From an uncultured Pseudorhodobacter sp. (lineage in GTDB: Bacteria > Pseudomonadota > Alphaproteobacteria > Rhodobacterales > Rhodobacteraceae): a stretch of DNA of 5,729 nucleotides. Location: contig CAMFIX010000225.1 of the NCBI GenBank assembly GCA_945952425.1, positions 1 through 5,729 of the forward strand. The letters are read 5' to 3'. The translations under genes were made by a program, and so were the position numbers. Position 1 is the stretch's first letter, and every line of letters begins with the position of its first letter. This document shows, in pieces, positions 1-5,232 of the stretch. A model generated the notes under the pieces. That model was given only the letters and a program-made list of their open reading frames with translations. It made no database searches and had not been told where the DNA came from.

Positions 1-1128
1 ATAGGTGGCATAGGTCGCATTCGTCAGCCGGTCGGGGAAGTGCGTGCCCAGCACATGCCGCATCAGCCGGGCGTCCCGCGTCGCCAGCGCGCCCCAGAAC
101 TGCACCATCAGGCTGTTGTGATAGGCGAGGTTGCCCTCTTTACCATCATGCTTGCCCCGGCCCAGGTAGGGCAGCATTTCGGCCGGCGCGACGATGGCCT
201 CTTCCAGGTGGATGACCGCCGGGCAGGCGATGCGGCAGCAGGCGCGCAGGGCCTGCAAGAGCATATGAACCTCGGGCTCGGACTGGCAGCGCGTGCCCAT
301 CCTTTTCCACATGAAGGCCACCGCATCCAGCCGCAACACATCCACGCCACGGTTGGCGAGGAAGAGCATGATCTCGGTAATCTCCAGGAAAACCTGGGGG
401 TTGGCCCAGTTCAGATCCCATTGATGCTCGTTGAACGTGGTCCAGACCCATTTGCCGAAATGGGGGTATTCGGTGAAGCTGCCGGGGGCATTGTCGGGGA
501 AGATCTCGACCAGATTGCGCTCATAGGCGCGGGGCAGGGCGGGGTCGTCGAACATCAGGTAGTAATCCTGATAGGCCGCATCCCCCTTGGCGGCGGCCTG
601 CGCCCAAGCATGTTCCTTGGCGGTGTGGTTCAGCACCAGGTCGATGCAGACCGAGATGCCGCGCTTGCGCAGCGCAGCGGTGACCTCTTCGAACTCGGCC
701 ATCGTGCCATAGTCGGGGTTGATCTCGCGGTAATCCATCACCGAATAGCCGCCGTCGCTGTCGCCCGGGCGGGGCTTCAGGCAGGGCATGAAATGGACGT
801 AAGTCACGCCAAGGTCTTGCAGGTAATCGAGTTTCTCCAGGACGCCCTTCAGCGTTCCGGCAAAGCGGTCGATGTAGAAGACATAGCCCGCCATATCGGG
901 GCGCTGGAACCAGTCGGGTTCCAGGTCGCGCTGCAGGTCGAGTTTCTTCAGGTCTTTCGGCCGGGCGGTCCAACCGGCTTTCAGCGCGGCCAGAAGGCGC
1001 TCGCGGAAGGCGTCGTAGTCGGGATGGCGGCCGTAAAGCGCCTCCAGCATGGGCCAAAGATCGGGGGCGCTGCGGTTCAGACGCAGGGTGAAGATGTCGT
1101 CATCGGTGACCGACGCCGCTTTGGCCAT
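1..1128 (-). CDS. Amylosucrase-type glycoside hydrolase family 13 enzyme (C-terminal part beyond window)
   Basis: Amylosucrase uses sucrose as glucosyl donor to build an alpha-1,4-glucan and releases fructose; it is normally cytoplasmic. The frame is open from the ATG at 1128 to the left edge, giving 376 residues without a signal peptide. After a helical N-terminal region (about 1-80), the (beta/alpha)8 barrel shows SDGGY (D125), the NHT motif (H168), WVWTTFNEHQWDLN (227-240), LRLDAVAF with nucleophile D268 and R266, and LEEAIVAP with general acid/base E310. From memory of the Neisseria polysaccharea enzyme these match D144, H187, R284, D286 and E328 with a steady offset of 18-19 residues, and the QWDLN and AFMWKRMGT stretches favour amylosucrase over plain alpha-amylase. 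The transition-state stabilising Asp and the C-terminal domain lie outside the window. GGGAGGA sits 7 nt before the ATG. The YkuD-domain gene ends 37 bp upstream on the same strand. Sucrose hydrolase or another GH13_4 specificity cannot be excluded. Confidence 0.88.
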   Translation of the reverse strand, partial: MAKAASVTDDDIFTLRLNRSAPDLWPMLEALYGRHPDYDAFRERLLAALKAGWTARPKDLKKLDLQRDLEPDWFQRPDMAGYVFYIDRFAGTLKGVLEKLDYLQDLGVTYVHFMPCLKPRPGDSDGGYSVMDYREINPDYGTMAEFEEVTAALRKRGISVCIDLVLNHTAKEHAWAQAAAKGDAAYQDYYLMFDDPALPRAYERNLVEIFPDNAPGSFTEYPHFGKWVWTTFNEHQWDLNWANPQVFLEITEIMLFLANRGVDVLRLDAVAFMWKRMGTRCQSEPEVHMLLQALRACCRIACPAVIHLEEAIVAPAEMLPYLGRGKHDGKEGNLAYHNSLMVQFWGALATRDARLMRHVLGTHFPDRLTNATYATY

Positions 1129-1165
1129 GGCAGGTTCCTCCCTCTTCTGGCGCAGGATAGGCCGT

Positions 1166-1672
1166 TCAAAGCGTTTTGGAAAGCGATTCCGGCACGAGGA
1201 TGCGGTCTCCGGGGCGCAAGGCGCGGGTCAGGCGCAGAAGGTCGGGGGCCGAAAGCGCAAGGCAGCCCGCGGTGGGGGCGAGGGGCCTGCGCCAACGGTG
1301 GACAAAGATGGCAGAGCCGCGGCCCGGCACGGCGACGGGCCAGTTCCAGTCCAGCACCAGCACCAGGTCATACATCGGATCGGCACGGCTCAGACGCTCG
1401 TGGCTGAAGGCGTAAGGCACCCGGGTCATGTGGTTGTAATCCTTGGCCTTCGGATCATCGGACCACAGGTCGCCTGGCCCGATCGGCACCGCCCAATCGA
1501 CCGGCGCCACCATCCGGTCGGGCCGGTACAGGCAGCCCACCACCCGATGCGAGCCCGTGGGCGTCGCCCCGTCGCCCTCGCGCTTGTGCCGCGTGACGCC
1601 GCCCCGGCCCCAGGCGCAAGGCAGCCTCTGCCCCCCCATCCGCAGGCCCATCGGCGTCAGAACCACCTGCAT
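1166..1672 (-). CDS. L,D-transpeptidase (YkuD) domain protein without signal peptide
   Basis: This is a 168-residue protein formed almost entirely by one YkuD/ErfK-type L,D-transpeptidase catalytic domain. Known enzymes of this fold make 3-3 peptidoglycan cross-links or attach proteins to the wall through an acyl-enzyme on cysteine. The signature is GRGSAIFVHRW (117-127) with catalytic His125, followed by TAGC with catalytic Cys137; upstream are the conserved REGDGATPTG (31-40) and PIGPGDLW (63-70) blocks. It resembles the short COG3786-type proteins common in alphaproteobacteria. I see no signal peptide or membrane segment, so the route to the periplasm, or a cytoplasmic role, is open. The ATG at 1672 is preferred because GAGGA lies 8 nt upstream; an open frame continues further upstream but runs antisense through the response regulator gene. 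It is divergent from that gene and 37 bp ahead of the amylosucrase gene, probably in one transcript with it. Substrate is unknown. Confidence 0.87.
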   Translation of the reverse strand: MQVVLTPMGLRMGGQRLPCAWGRGGVTRHKREGDGATPTGSHRVVGCLYRPDRMVAPVDWAVPIGPGDLWSDDPKAKDYNHMTRVPYAFSHERLSRADPMYDLVLVLDWNWPVAVPGRGSAIFVHRWRRPLAPTAGCLALSAPDLLRLTRALRPGDRILVPESLSKTL

Positions 1673-1702
1673 TGTAACAATCCTCGCTGCTCGACACGTC
1701 GC

Positions 1703-1720
1703 TGTGAGACCTTTGTCACA
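1703..1720. promoter_or_regulatory. Inverted repeat TGTGA-N8-TCACA in divergent promoter region, possible operator
   Basis: The 18-bp dyad TGTGAGACCTTTGTCACA reads as seven-base half sites TGTGAGA/TGTCACA with one mismatch around CCTT. It lies in the 108-bp gap between the divergent YkuD and response regulator genes and ends 4 bp before the proposed -35 box of the regulator gene, a position suited to a regulator binding site. The half sites look like those of CRP/FNR proteins, but the spacing is 8 rather than 6, so no regulator is assigned. Autoregulation by the neighbouring response regulator is possible but unproven. Confidence 0.3.
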
Positions 1721-1724
1721 TAAC

Positions 1725-1753
1725 TTGAAGCGGTCGTGAACAGGGCACATCTT
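1725..1753 (+). promoter_or_regulatory. Possible sigma-70-type promoter of the response regulator gene
   Basis: TTGAAG (1725-1730, four of six matches to TTGACA) is separated by exactly 17 bp from CATCTT (1748-1753, three of six matches to TATAAT). A transcript would begin near 1760, leaving a leader of about 20 nt before the ATG at 1781 with its GGAGG site at 1771-1775. The spacing is ideal but the -10 box is poor, so this is a moderate prediction only. Confidence 0.33.
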
Positions 1754-1780
1754 GCCCGCAACAGGCAAACGGAGGCACCC

Positions 1781-2467
1781 ATGTCCACCCTGCGAAAGAT
1801 CCTTCTTGTCGACGACAGGGGCGAGTTGCGCGAAGCGTTGGGCGAACAGCGGGGGCTGGCCGAGGAGTTCGACGTCTGCGAGGGGCGCACCGGCGCCGAG
1901 GGGATGGAGAAGGCCAAGGCCGGGCCGCATGACCTGGTGATCCTGGACGTCGGCCTGCCCGACACCGATGGCCGCGAGCTGTGCAAGCGGCTGCGCAAGG
2001 CGGGGGTGAAATGCCCGGTCCTGATGCTGACGGGGCACGATTCGGATGCCGACACGATCCTGGGCCTGGATGCCGGCGCCAACGACTATGTGACGAAACC
2101 CTTCAAATTCCCCGTTCTTCTCGCCCGGATTCGCGCTCAACTGAGGCAGCACGAACAATCCGAAGACGCCGTTTTCCAGCTGGGGCCCTATACGTTCAAG
2201 CCCGCGCAAAAGATGCTGGTCGACGTCAAGGACAAGAAGATCCGCCTGACCGAGAAGGAGACCAACATCCTGAAATTCCTGTACCGCGCTCAATCTGGGG
2301 TTGTGGCGCGGGATGTGCTTCTTCACGAGGTCTGGGGCTATAACGCGGGGGTGACGACCCATACGCTGGAGACCCACATCTACCGGCTGCGCCAAAAGAT
2401 CGAGAGCGATCCGGCCAATGCGCGCCTGTTGGTGACCGAAAGCGGGGGCTATAAGCTGGTCGCCTGA
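1781..2467 (+). CDS. OmpR/PhoB-family response regulator transcription factor
   Basis: This is a 228-residue two-component response regulator that should be phosphorylated by a sensor kinase and bind DNA. The receiver domain (about 5-120) has the acidic pair D11/D12, phospho-acceptor D56 (VILDVGLP), T84 (LMLTG) and K106 (TKPF). The C-terminal winged-helix domain (about 130-227) has RLTEKETNILKFL, the HEVWGYN turn, the recognition-helix stretch THTLETHIYRLRQKI, and the closing ESGGYKLV wing. Length and domain order are normal, and GGAGG lies 5 nt before the ATG. A GTG at 1736 would add 15 residues but has no ribosome binding site. No histidine kinase gene is adjacent, so the partner is encoded elsewhere. 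The protein resembles a regulator widely conserved in alphaproteobacteria; it could be the CenR-type envelope and division regulator, but I cannot confirm this, so no symbol is given. The residues after the acidic pair (DDRGEL) are unusual, since relatives I recall have more acidic residues there. Confidence 0.93.
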   Translation: MSTLRKILLVDDRGELREALGEQRGLAEEFDVCEGRTGAEGMEKAKAGPHDLVILDVGLPDTDGRELCKRLRKAGVKCPVLMLTGHDSDADTILGLDAGANDYVTKPFKFPVLLARIRAQLRQHEQSEDAVFQLGPYTFKPAQKMLVDVKDKKIRLTEKETNILKFLYRAQSGVVARDVLLHEVWGYNAGVTTHTLETHIYRLRQKIESDPANARLLVTESGGYKLVA

Positions 2468-2522
2468 CCATGCGGAAATGTGACACTGGCCCAAGAAAGC
2501 AAGGAGAATGCGCGATAAAGTC

Positions 2523-2551
2523 TTAGTTTCGACCGATTCGTGCGCTATCTT
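2523..2551 (+). promoter_or_regulatory. Weak possible promoter ahead of the candidate small RNA
   Basis: TATCTT (2546-2551) is a fair -10 element, four of six matches to TATAAT. It has TTAGTT (2523-2528) 17 bp upstream, which is a poor -35 element. If used, transcription would start near 2558 and yield an RNA of about 118 nt ending at the terminator. Without it, the same RNA could be cut from the 3' end of the response regulator mRNA. Confidence 0.18.
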
Positions 2552-2557
2552 GGGATC

Positions 2558-2675
2558 ATGCGAATTCCTTCCGGTCCCTCGGTCCGGCGCCTGAAGTTCC
2601 CCTTGTCGTGTCGGGGTTATGGCACGACTCCTCCCTGTTGGACCTGGCCGGGCCTTCGTGCCCGGCCTCTTTTTT
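2558..2675 (+). ncRNA. Candidate small regulatory RNA with anti-Shine-Dalgarno CUCCUCCC stretch
   Basis: This non-coding stretch can fold into three successive hairpins. The first is 2571-2587 (CCGG/CCGG with an inner CC/GG). The second is 2605-2613 paired with 2620-2628 (GTCGTGTCG with TGGCACGAC, two G-U pairs, loop GGGTTA). The third is the terminator at 2646-2667. Between the second and third lies a linker predicted to be single-stranded; together with the last stem base, C2628, it reads CUCCUCCC (2628-2635), complementary to ribosome binding sites. Hairpin, exposed C/U-rich seed and Rho-independent terminator is the usual layout of bacterial trans-acting sRNAs, and CCUCCUCCC-bearing sRNAs are known in Rhodobacter. 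It could be a free transcript or a processed 3' UTR of the response regulator gene, whose stop codon lies about 90 nt before the proposed start. I do not recognise a named RNA family, and the 5' end is a guess. It may simply be a long 3' UTR. Confidence 0.42.
2646..2675 (+). terminator. Rho-independent terminator
   Basis: GGCCGGGC (2646-2653) pairs perfectly with GCCCGGCC (2660-2667) across the six-base loop CTTCGT, and TCTTTTTT follows. The eight GC pairs and the T-tract make this a strong plus-strand terminator. It ends the response regulator transcript and/or the candidate small RNA and insulates the downstream genes, so those need their own promoter in 2676-2750; I see no convincing one there. 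Confidence 0.88.
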
Positions 2676-2761
2676 GTCTCGCCCCCAGGTTGTGCGATCT
2701 CTATTCATCGTTCGGTAACGCCTTGGCCCCAGACTGCGCGTCAGCAACAGCAGGAGAGCCC

Positions 2762-3073
2762 ATGCGCCGTATCGCCTTCATCCTCGCCACCCTGGCCGCC
2801 ACCCCCGCCGCGGCGGAAGGCCTGGAATTCACCCTGGTCAACAACTCGTCGCTGAAGCTGGTCGAAATGTATGTTTCGCCGCACGAGAAGGACAGCTGGG
2901 GCGAAAATATCCTGGCGGTGCCCGCGGTCGAACCGGGGACGCAGGGCCAGATCTCCATCGCCGATGGCGAGACGGTCTGCGACTACGACATGCGCTTCGT
3001 GATGGACAACGGCAATTCGGTCGATGCGACGCAAGACCTCTGCAAGCTCGGCACCTTTACCCTGAACGACTAA
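2762..3073 (+). CDS. Small exported protein of unknown function
   Basis: This is a 103-residue protein with a clear Sec signal peptide: MRR, a hydrophobic core (about 4-14), then a PAAA-E cleavage site after residue 18. The mature part is about 85 residues, acidic and apparently beta-rich. It begins with an EFTLVNNSS segment and has two cysteines, C73 (TVCDYDMRF) and C94 (DLCKLG), which could form a disulfide in the periplasm. It looks like a family of short periplasmic proteins in Rhodobacterales sharing a 'NNSS...W..N.L......C.YD.....D......LC' pattern; I know no function for it. The ATG at 2762 is chosen because AGGAG lies 5 nt upstream and it begins the signal peptide. An in-frame GTG at 2540 would run through the terminator at 2646-2675. 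It is followed after 59 bp by xth. Function is not assigned. Confidence 0.85.
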   Translation: MRRIAFILATLAATPAAAEGLEFTLVNNSSLKLVEMYVSPHEKDSWGENILAVPAVEPGTQGQISIADGETVCDYDMRFVMDNGNSVDATQDLCKLGTFTLND

Positions 3074-3085
3074 CTGAGGGTTGAG

Positions 3086-3125
3086 CCTTTTGCCGTCCGG
3101 CCCTAGGGTCGGGCGGCAAAAGGAG
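3086..3125 (+). promoter_or_regulatory. Hairpin overlapping the ribosome binding site of xth
   Basis: CCTTTTGCCGTCCGGCC (3086-3102) pairs with GGTCGGGCGGCAAAAGG (3107-3123) across the tetraloop CTAG. That is 17 consecutive pairs, two of them G-U. The Shine-Dalgarno AGGAG of xth (3121-3125, 7 nt before the ATG at 3133) has its first three bases in the 3' arm, and the 5' arm's CCTTTT acts as an anti-Shine-Dalgarno. No T-tract follows on either strand, so it is not a standard intrinsic terminator. It could lower translation initiation of xth in a read-through mRNA, protect the 3' end of the upstream mRNA, or attenuate transcription weakly. Confidence 0.6.
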
Positions 3126-3132
3126 CGCCCCC

Positions 3133-3918
3133 ATGTTCACCATCGCCACCTGGAACATCAACTCGGTCCGCCTGCGCGAGGCGCTGGTGCAAAGGCTCTT
3201 GCGGGAAGAGACGCCCGACGTCCTGTGCCTGCAGGAATGCAAGAGCCCGGTGGAGCTGATCCCGCGCGAGGGCTTCGGGGCCCTGGGCTATACCCACATG
3301 GTCGCCCGGGGGCAGAAGGGCTACAACGGCGTGGCCATCCTGTCGAAACTGCCGCTGGAGGAAGTGGGCGCCCATGACTTCGCCAAGCTCGGCCATGCGC
3401 GCCACGTGGCGGGGCGGCTGCCGAACGGCGTCGTGATCCACAACTGCTATGTCCCCGCCGGGGGCGACATTCCCGACCGGGCCGAGAACGAGAAATTCGG
3501 CCAGAAGCTCGATTTCCTGACCGAGATGCGCGATCATTTCGCCGCGAACCGGCCGGAGAGGGCGATCCTCGTCGGCGATCTGAACATCGCCCCGCGCGAG
3601 GATGACGTCTGGAACCACAAGGCCCTGCTGAAGATCGTCAGCCATACCCCCATCGAGGTCGAGCACTTCAATGCGGTGATGGAGGCCGGGCACTGGTCCG
3701 ACGTCACCCGCAAGGACATCCCCGAGGGGCGGCTTTATTCCTGGTGGTCCTACCGCTCGCCTGATTGGGATGCGGCCGACAAGGGGCGCCGGCTGGACCA
3801 TATCTGGGCCAGCCCCGATATCGCCAATGCCGGCCACGGCAGCCGCATCCTGCGCCCCGTCCGCGGGTGGGAGCAGGGCAGCGACCACGTGCCTGTCTTC
3901 GCTTCCTTCGACCTGTAA
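3133..3918 (+). CDS. xth: Exodeoxyribonuclease III (AP endonuclease)
   Basis: This is a 261-residue member of the exonuclease III / AP endonuclease family of the EEP metal-dependent fold. The enzyme cleaves DNA 5' to abasic sites in base-excision repair and removes nucleotides from 3' ends, with Mg2+ in the cytoplasm. Family motifs are complete and in order: TWNINSVRLR (6-15, with N8), LQECK (33-37, metal ligand E35), YNGVAILS (64-71), NCYVPAG (104-110, Y106), GDLNIAP (148-154, D149 and N151), GRRLDHIWAS (218-227, D222 and H223), and the C-terminal SDHVPV with D251 and H252. Length is typical and nothing is missing. The ATG at 3133 has AGGAG 7 nt upstream, partly inside the hairpin described separately. 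The UDP-glucose dehydrogenase gene starts 9 bp after the stop, suggesting one transcript although the two functions are unrelated. Confidence 0.95.
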   Translation: MFTIATWNINSVRLREALVQRLLREETPDVLCLQECKSPVELIPREGFGALGYTHMVARGQKGYNGVAILSKLPLEEVGAHDFAKLGHARHVAGRLPNGVVIHNCYVPAGGDIPDRAENEKFGQKLDFLTEMRDHFAANRPERAILVGDLNIAPREDDVWNHKALLKIVSHTPIEVEHFNAVMEAGHWSDVTRKDIPEGRLYSWWSYRSPDWDAADKGRRLDHIWASPDIANAGHGSRILRPVRGWEQGSDHVPVFASFDL

Positions 3919-3927
3919 GGGGCTCCC

Positions 3928-5232
3928 ATGAAAATCGCGATGATCGGCACCGGCTATGTCGGCCTCGTCTCGGGCGTCTGCTTTTCGGACTTCGGGCATG
4001 AGGTGGTCTGCGTCGACAAGAATCCCGACAAGATCGACAAGCTGAAAGCGGGCGAAGTGCCGATCTTCGAGCCGGGGCTGGAGGCGCTGATGGCCAAGAA
4101 CGTGGCGGCGGGGCGGCTGTCCTTCACGCTCGACATGGCCGAGGCGGTGGCGGGGGCCGATGCGGTCTTCATCGCGGTCGGCACGCCGACCCGGCGCGGC
4201 GATGGCCATGCCGACCTGACCTATGTGATGGGGGCGGCGGCGGAAATCGCGGGCGCCATGACGGGCTATACGGTCGTGGTGACCAAATCGACCGTGCCGG
4301 TCGGCACCAACCGCGACGTGGCGCGTGCGATCAAGAAGGCCAATCCGCAGGCGCAGTTCGACGTCGCCTCGAACCCCGAATTCCTGCGCGAAGGGGCGGC
4401 CATCGACGATTTCATGCGCCCCGACCGCGTGGTGGTGGGCGTCGAGAGCAACAAGGCCCGCAAGGTCATGGCCGATGTCTACAAGCCGCTTTTCCTGCGC
4501 GAATTCCCCATCGTCTACACCGGGCTCGAATCGGCCGAGATGATCAAATATGCCGCCAATGCGTTCCTGGCGACCAAGATCACGTTCATTAACGAAATCG
4601 CGAGCCTTTGTGAAAAGGTCGGAGCGGATGTGAAGGATGTCGCCAAGGGCATGGGGATGGACGGGCGGATCGGCAACAAGTTCCTGCACGCCGGGCCGGG
4701 CTATGGCGGCAGCTGTTTCCCCAAGGACACCAAGGCCCTGGCGCGCATCGGCCAGGATCACGCCGTGCCGATGCAGATCACCGAGACGGTCATCAAGGTC
4801 AACGAAGAGATCAAGCGCCGGATGCTGGACAAGATCGTCGATCTTTGCGACGGCCAGATCAACGGCAAGACGATCGCGGTGCTGGGCGTGACCTTCAAAC
4901 CCAACACCGACGACATGCGCGACGCGCCCTCTTTGACCATCGTGCCGGCGCTGGTCGGCGGCGGGGCCAAGGTGAAGGTCTGCGACCCGCAAGGCGCGCG
5001 CGAGGGCGAGGCGCTGCTGCCGGGCGTCAAATGGGCGGAAAACGCCTATCAGGCGACGCAGGGCGCCGATGCGCTGGTCATTCTGACCGAATGGAACGAG
5101 TTCCGCGCGCTCGATCTGGGTAAGATTGCGCGCAAGATGGCGCATCCGCGGATGGCCGATCTGCGCAACATCTATTCCCAGGCCGAGGTGCTGGAGGCGG
5201 GCTTCGAAAGCTATGCCGGCGTGGGCCGTTAG
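3928..5232 (+). CDS. ugd: UDP-glucose 6-dehydrogenase
   Basis: This 434-residue enzyme oxidises UDP-glucose twice with NAD+ to UDP-glucuronate, a precursor of capsules, exopolysaccharides and glycolipids, in the cytoplasm. The N-terminal Rossmann domain begins MKIAMIGTGYVGL (NAD-binding G7-T8-G9-Y10-V11-G12) and continues with VDKNP (29-33), FEPGL (47-51), VGTPT (84-88) and STVPVGT (121-127). Next come SNPEFLREG (148-156), MIKYAANAFLATKI (205-218, K207 and N211) and the catalytic stretch GPGYGGSCFPKDT with nucleophile C263 and D267. The C-terminal UDP-binding domain has GVTFKPNTDDMRDAPS (320-335). Length is typical of the bacterial single-chain family. AAGGGG lies 5 nt before the ATG. It follows xth by 9 bp and probably shares its transcript. 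It converges with an ABC-2 export permease gene, which supports a role in surface polysaccharide supply. Alternative members (UDP-ManNAc or GDP-mannose dehydrogenase) are less likely given the overall pattern. Confidence 0.95.
   Translation: MKIAMIGTGYVGLVSGVCFSDFGHEVVCVDKNPDKIDKLKAGEVPIFEPGLEALMAKNVAAGRLSFTLDMAEAVAGADAVFIAVGTPTRRGDGHADLTYVMGAAAEIAGAMTGYTVVVTKSTVPVGTNRDVARAIKKANPQAQFDVASNPEFLREGAAIDDFMRPDRVVVGVESNKARKVMADVYKPLFLREFPIVYTGLESAEMIKYAANAFLATKITFINEIASLCEKVGADVKDVAKGMGMDGRIGNKFLHAGPGYGGSCFPKDTKALARIGQDHAVPMQITETVIKVNEEIKRRMLDKIVDLCDGQINGKTIAVLGVTFKPNTDDMRDAPSLTIVPALVGGGAKVKVCDPQGAREGEALLPGVKWAENAYQATQGADALVILTEWNEFRALDLGKIARKMAHPRMADLRNIYSQAEVLEAGFESYAGVGR

Noticed and set aside
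40..1407. A 455-codon open frame on the plus strand opposite the amylosucrase gene
   Set aside because: The opposite strand encodes an amylosucrase with all expected motifs. The plus-strand product is low-complexity and matches no family I recognise.
1703..1720. CRP or FNR binding site
   Set aside because: The spacing between TGTGA and TCACA is 8 instead of 6 for CRP, and the halves do not match the FNR TTGAT/ATCAA pattern, so only an unassigned dyad is reported.
1736..1780. GTG start at 1736 for the response regulator
   Set aside because: It lacks a ribosome binding site and lies within the likely promoter; ATG 1781 has GGAGG 5 nt upstream and a family-typical N-terminus.
1673..2494. Extension of the YkuD-domain frame upstream to give a 442-residue protein
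   Set aside because: The extension is antisense to the response regulator gene, and a good Shine-Dalgarno with ATG at 1672 starts the domain exactly where the family begins.
2540..2761. N-terminal extension of the small exported protein from a GTG at 2540
   Set aside because: It would translate through the terminator hairpin and T-tract and bury the signal peptide; ATG 2762 has AGGAG 5 nt upstream.
3086..3123. Calling the hairpin before xth a bidirectional intrinsic terminator
   Set aside because: The T-tract is on the 5' arm and the A-tract on the 3' arm, so neither strand has a U-run after the stem.
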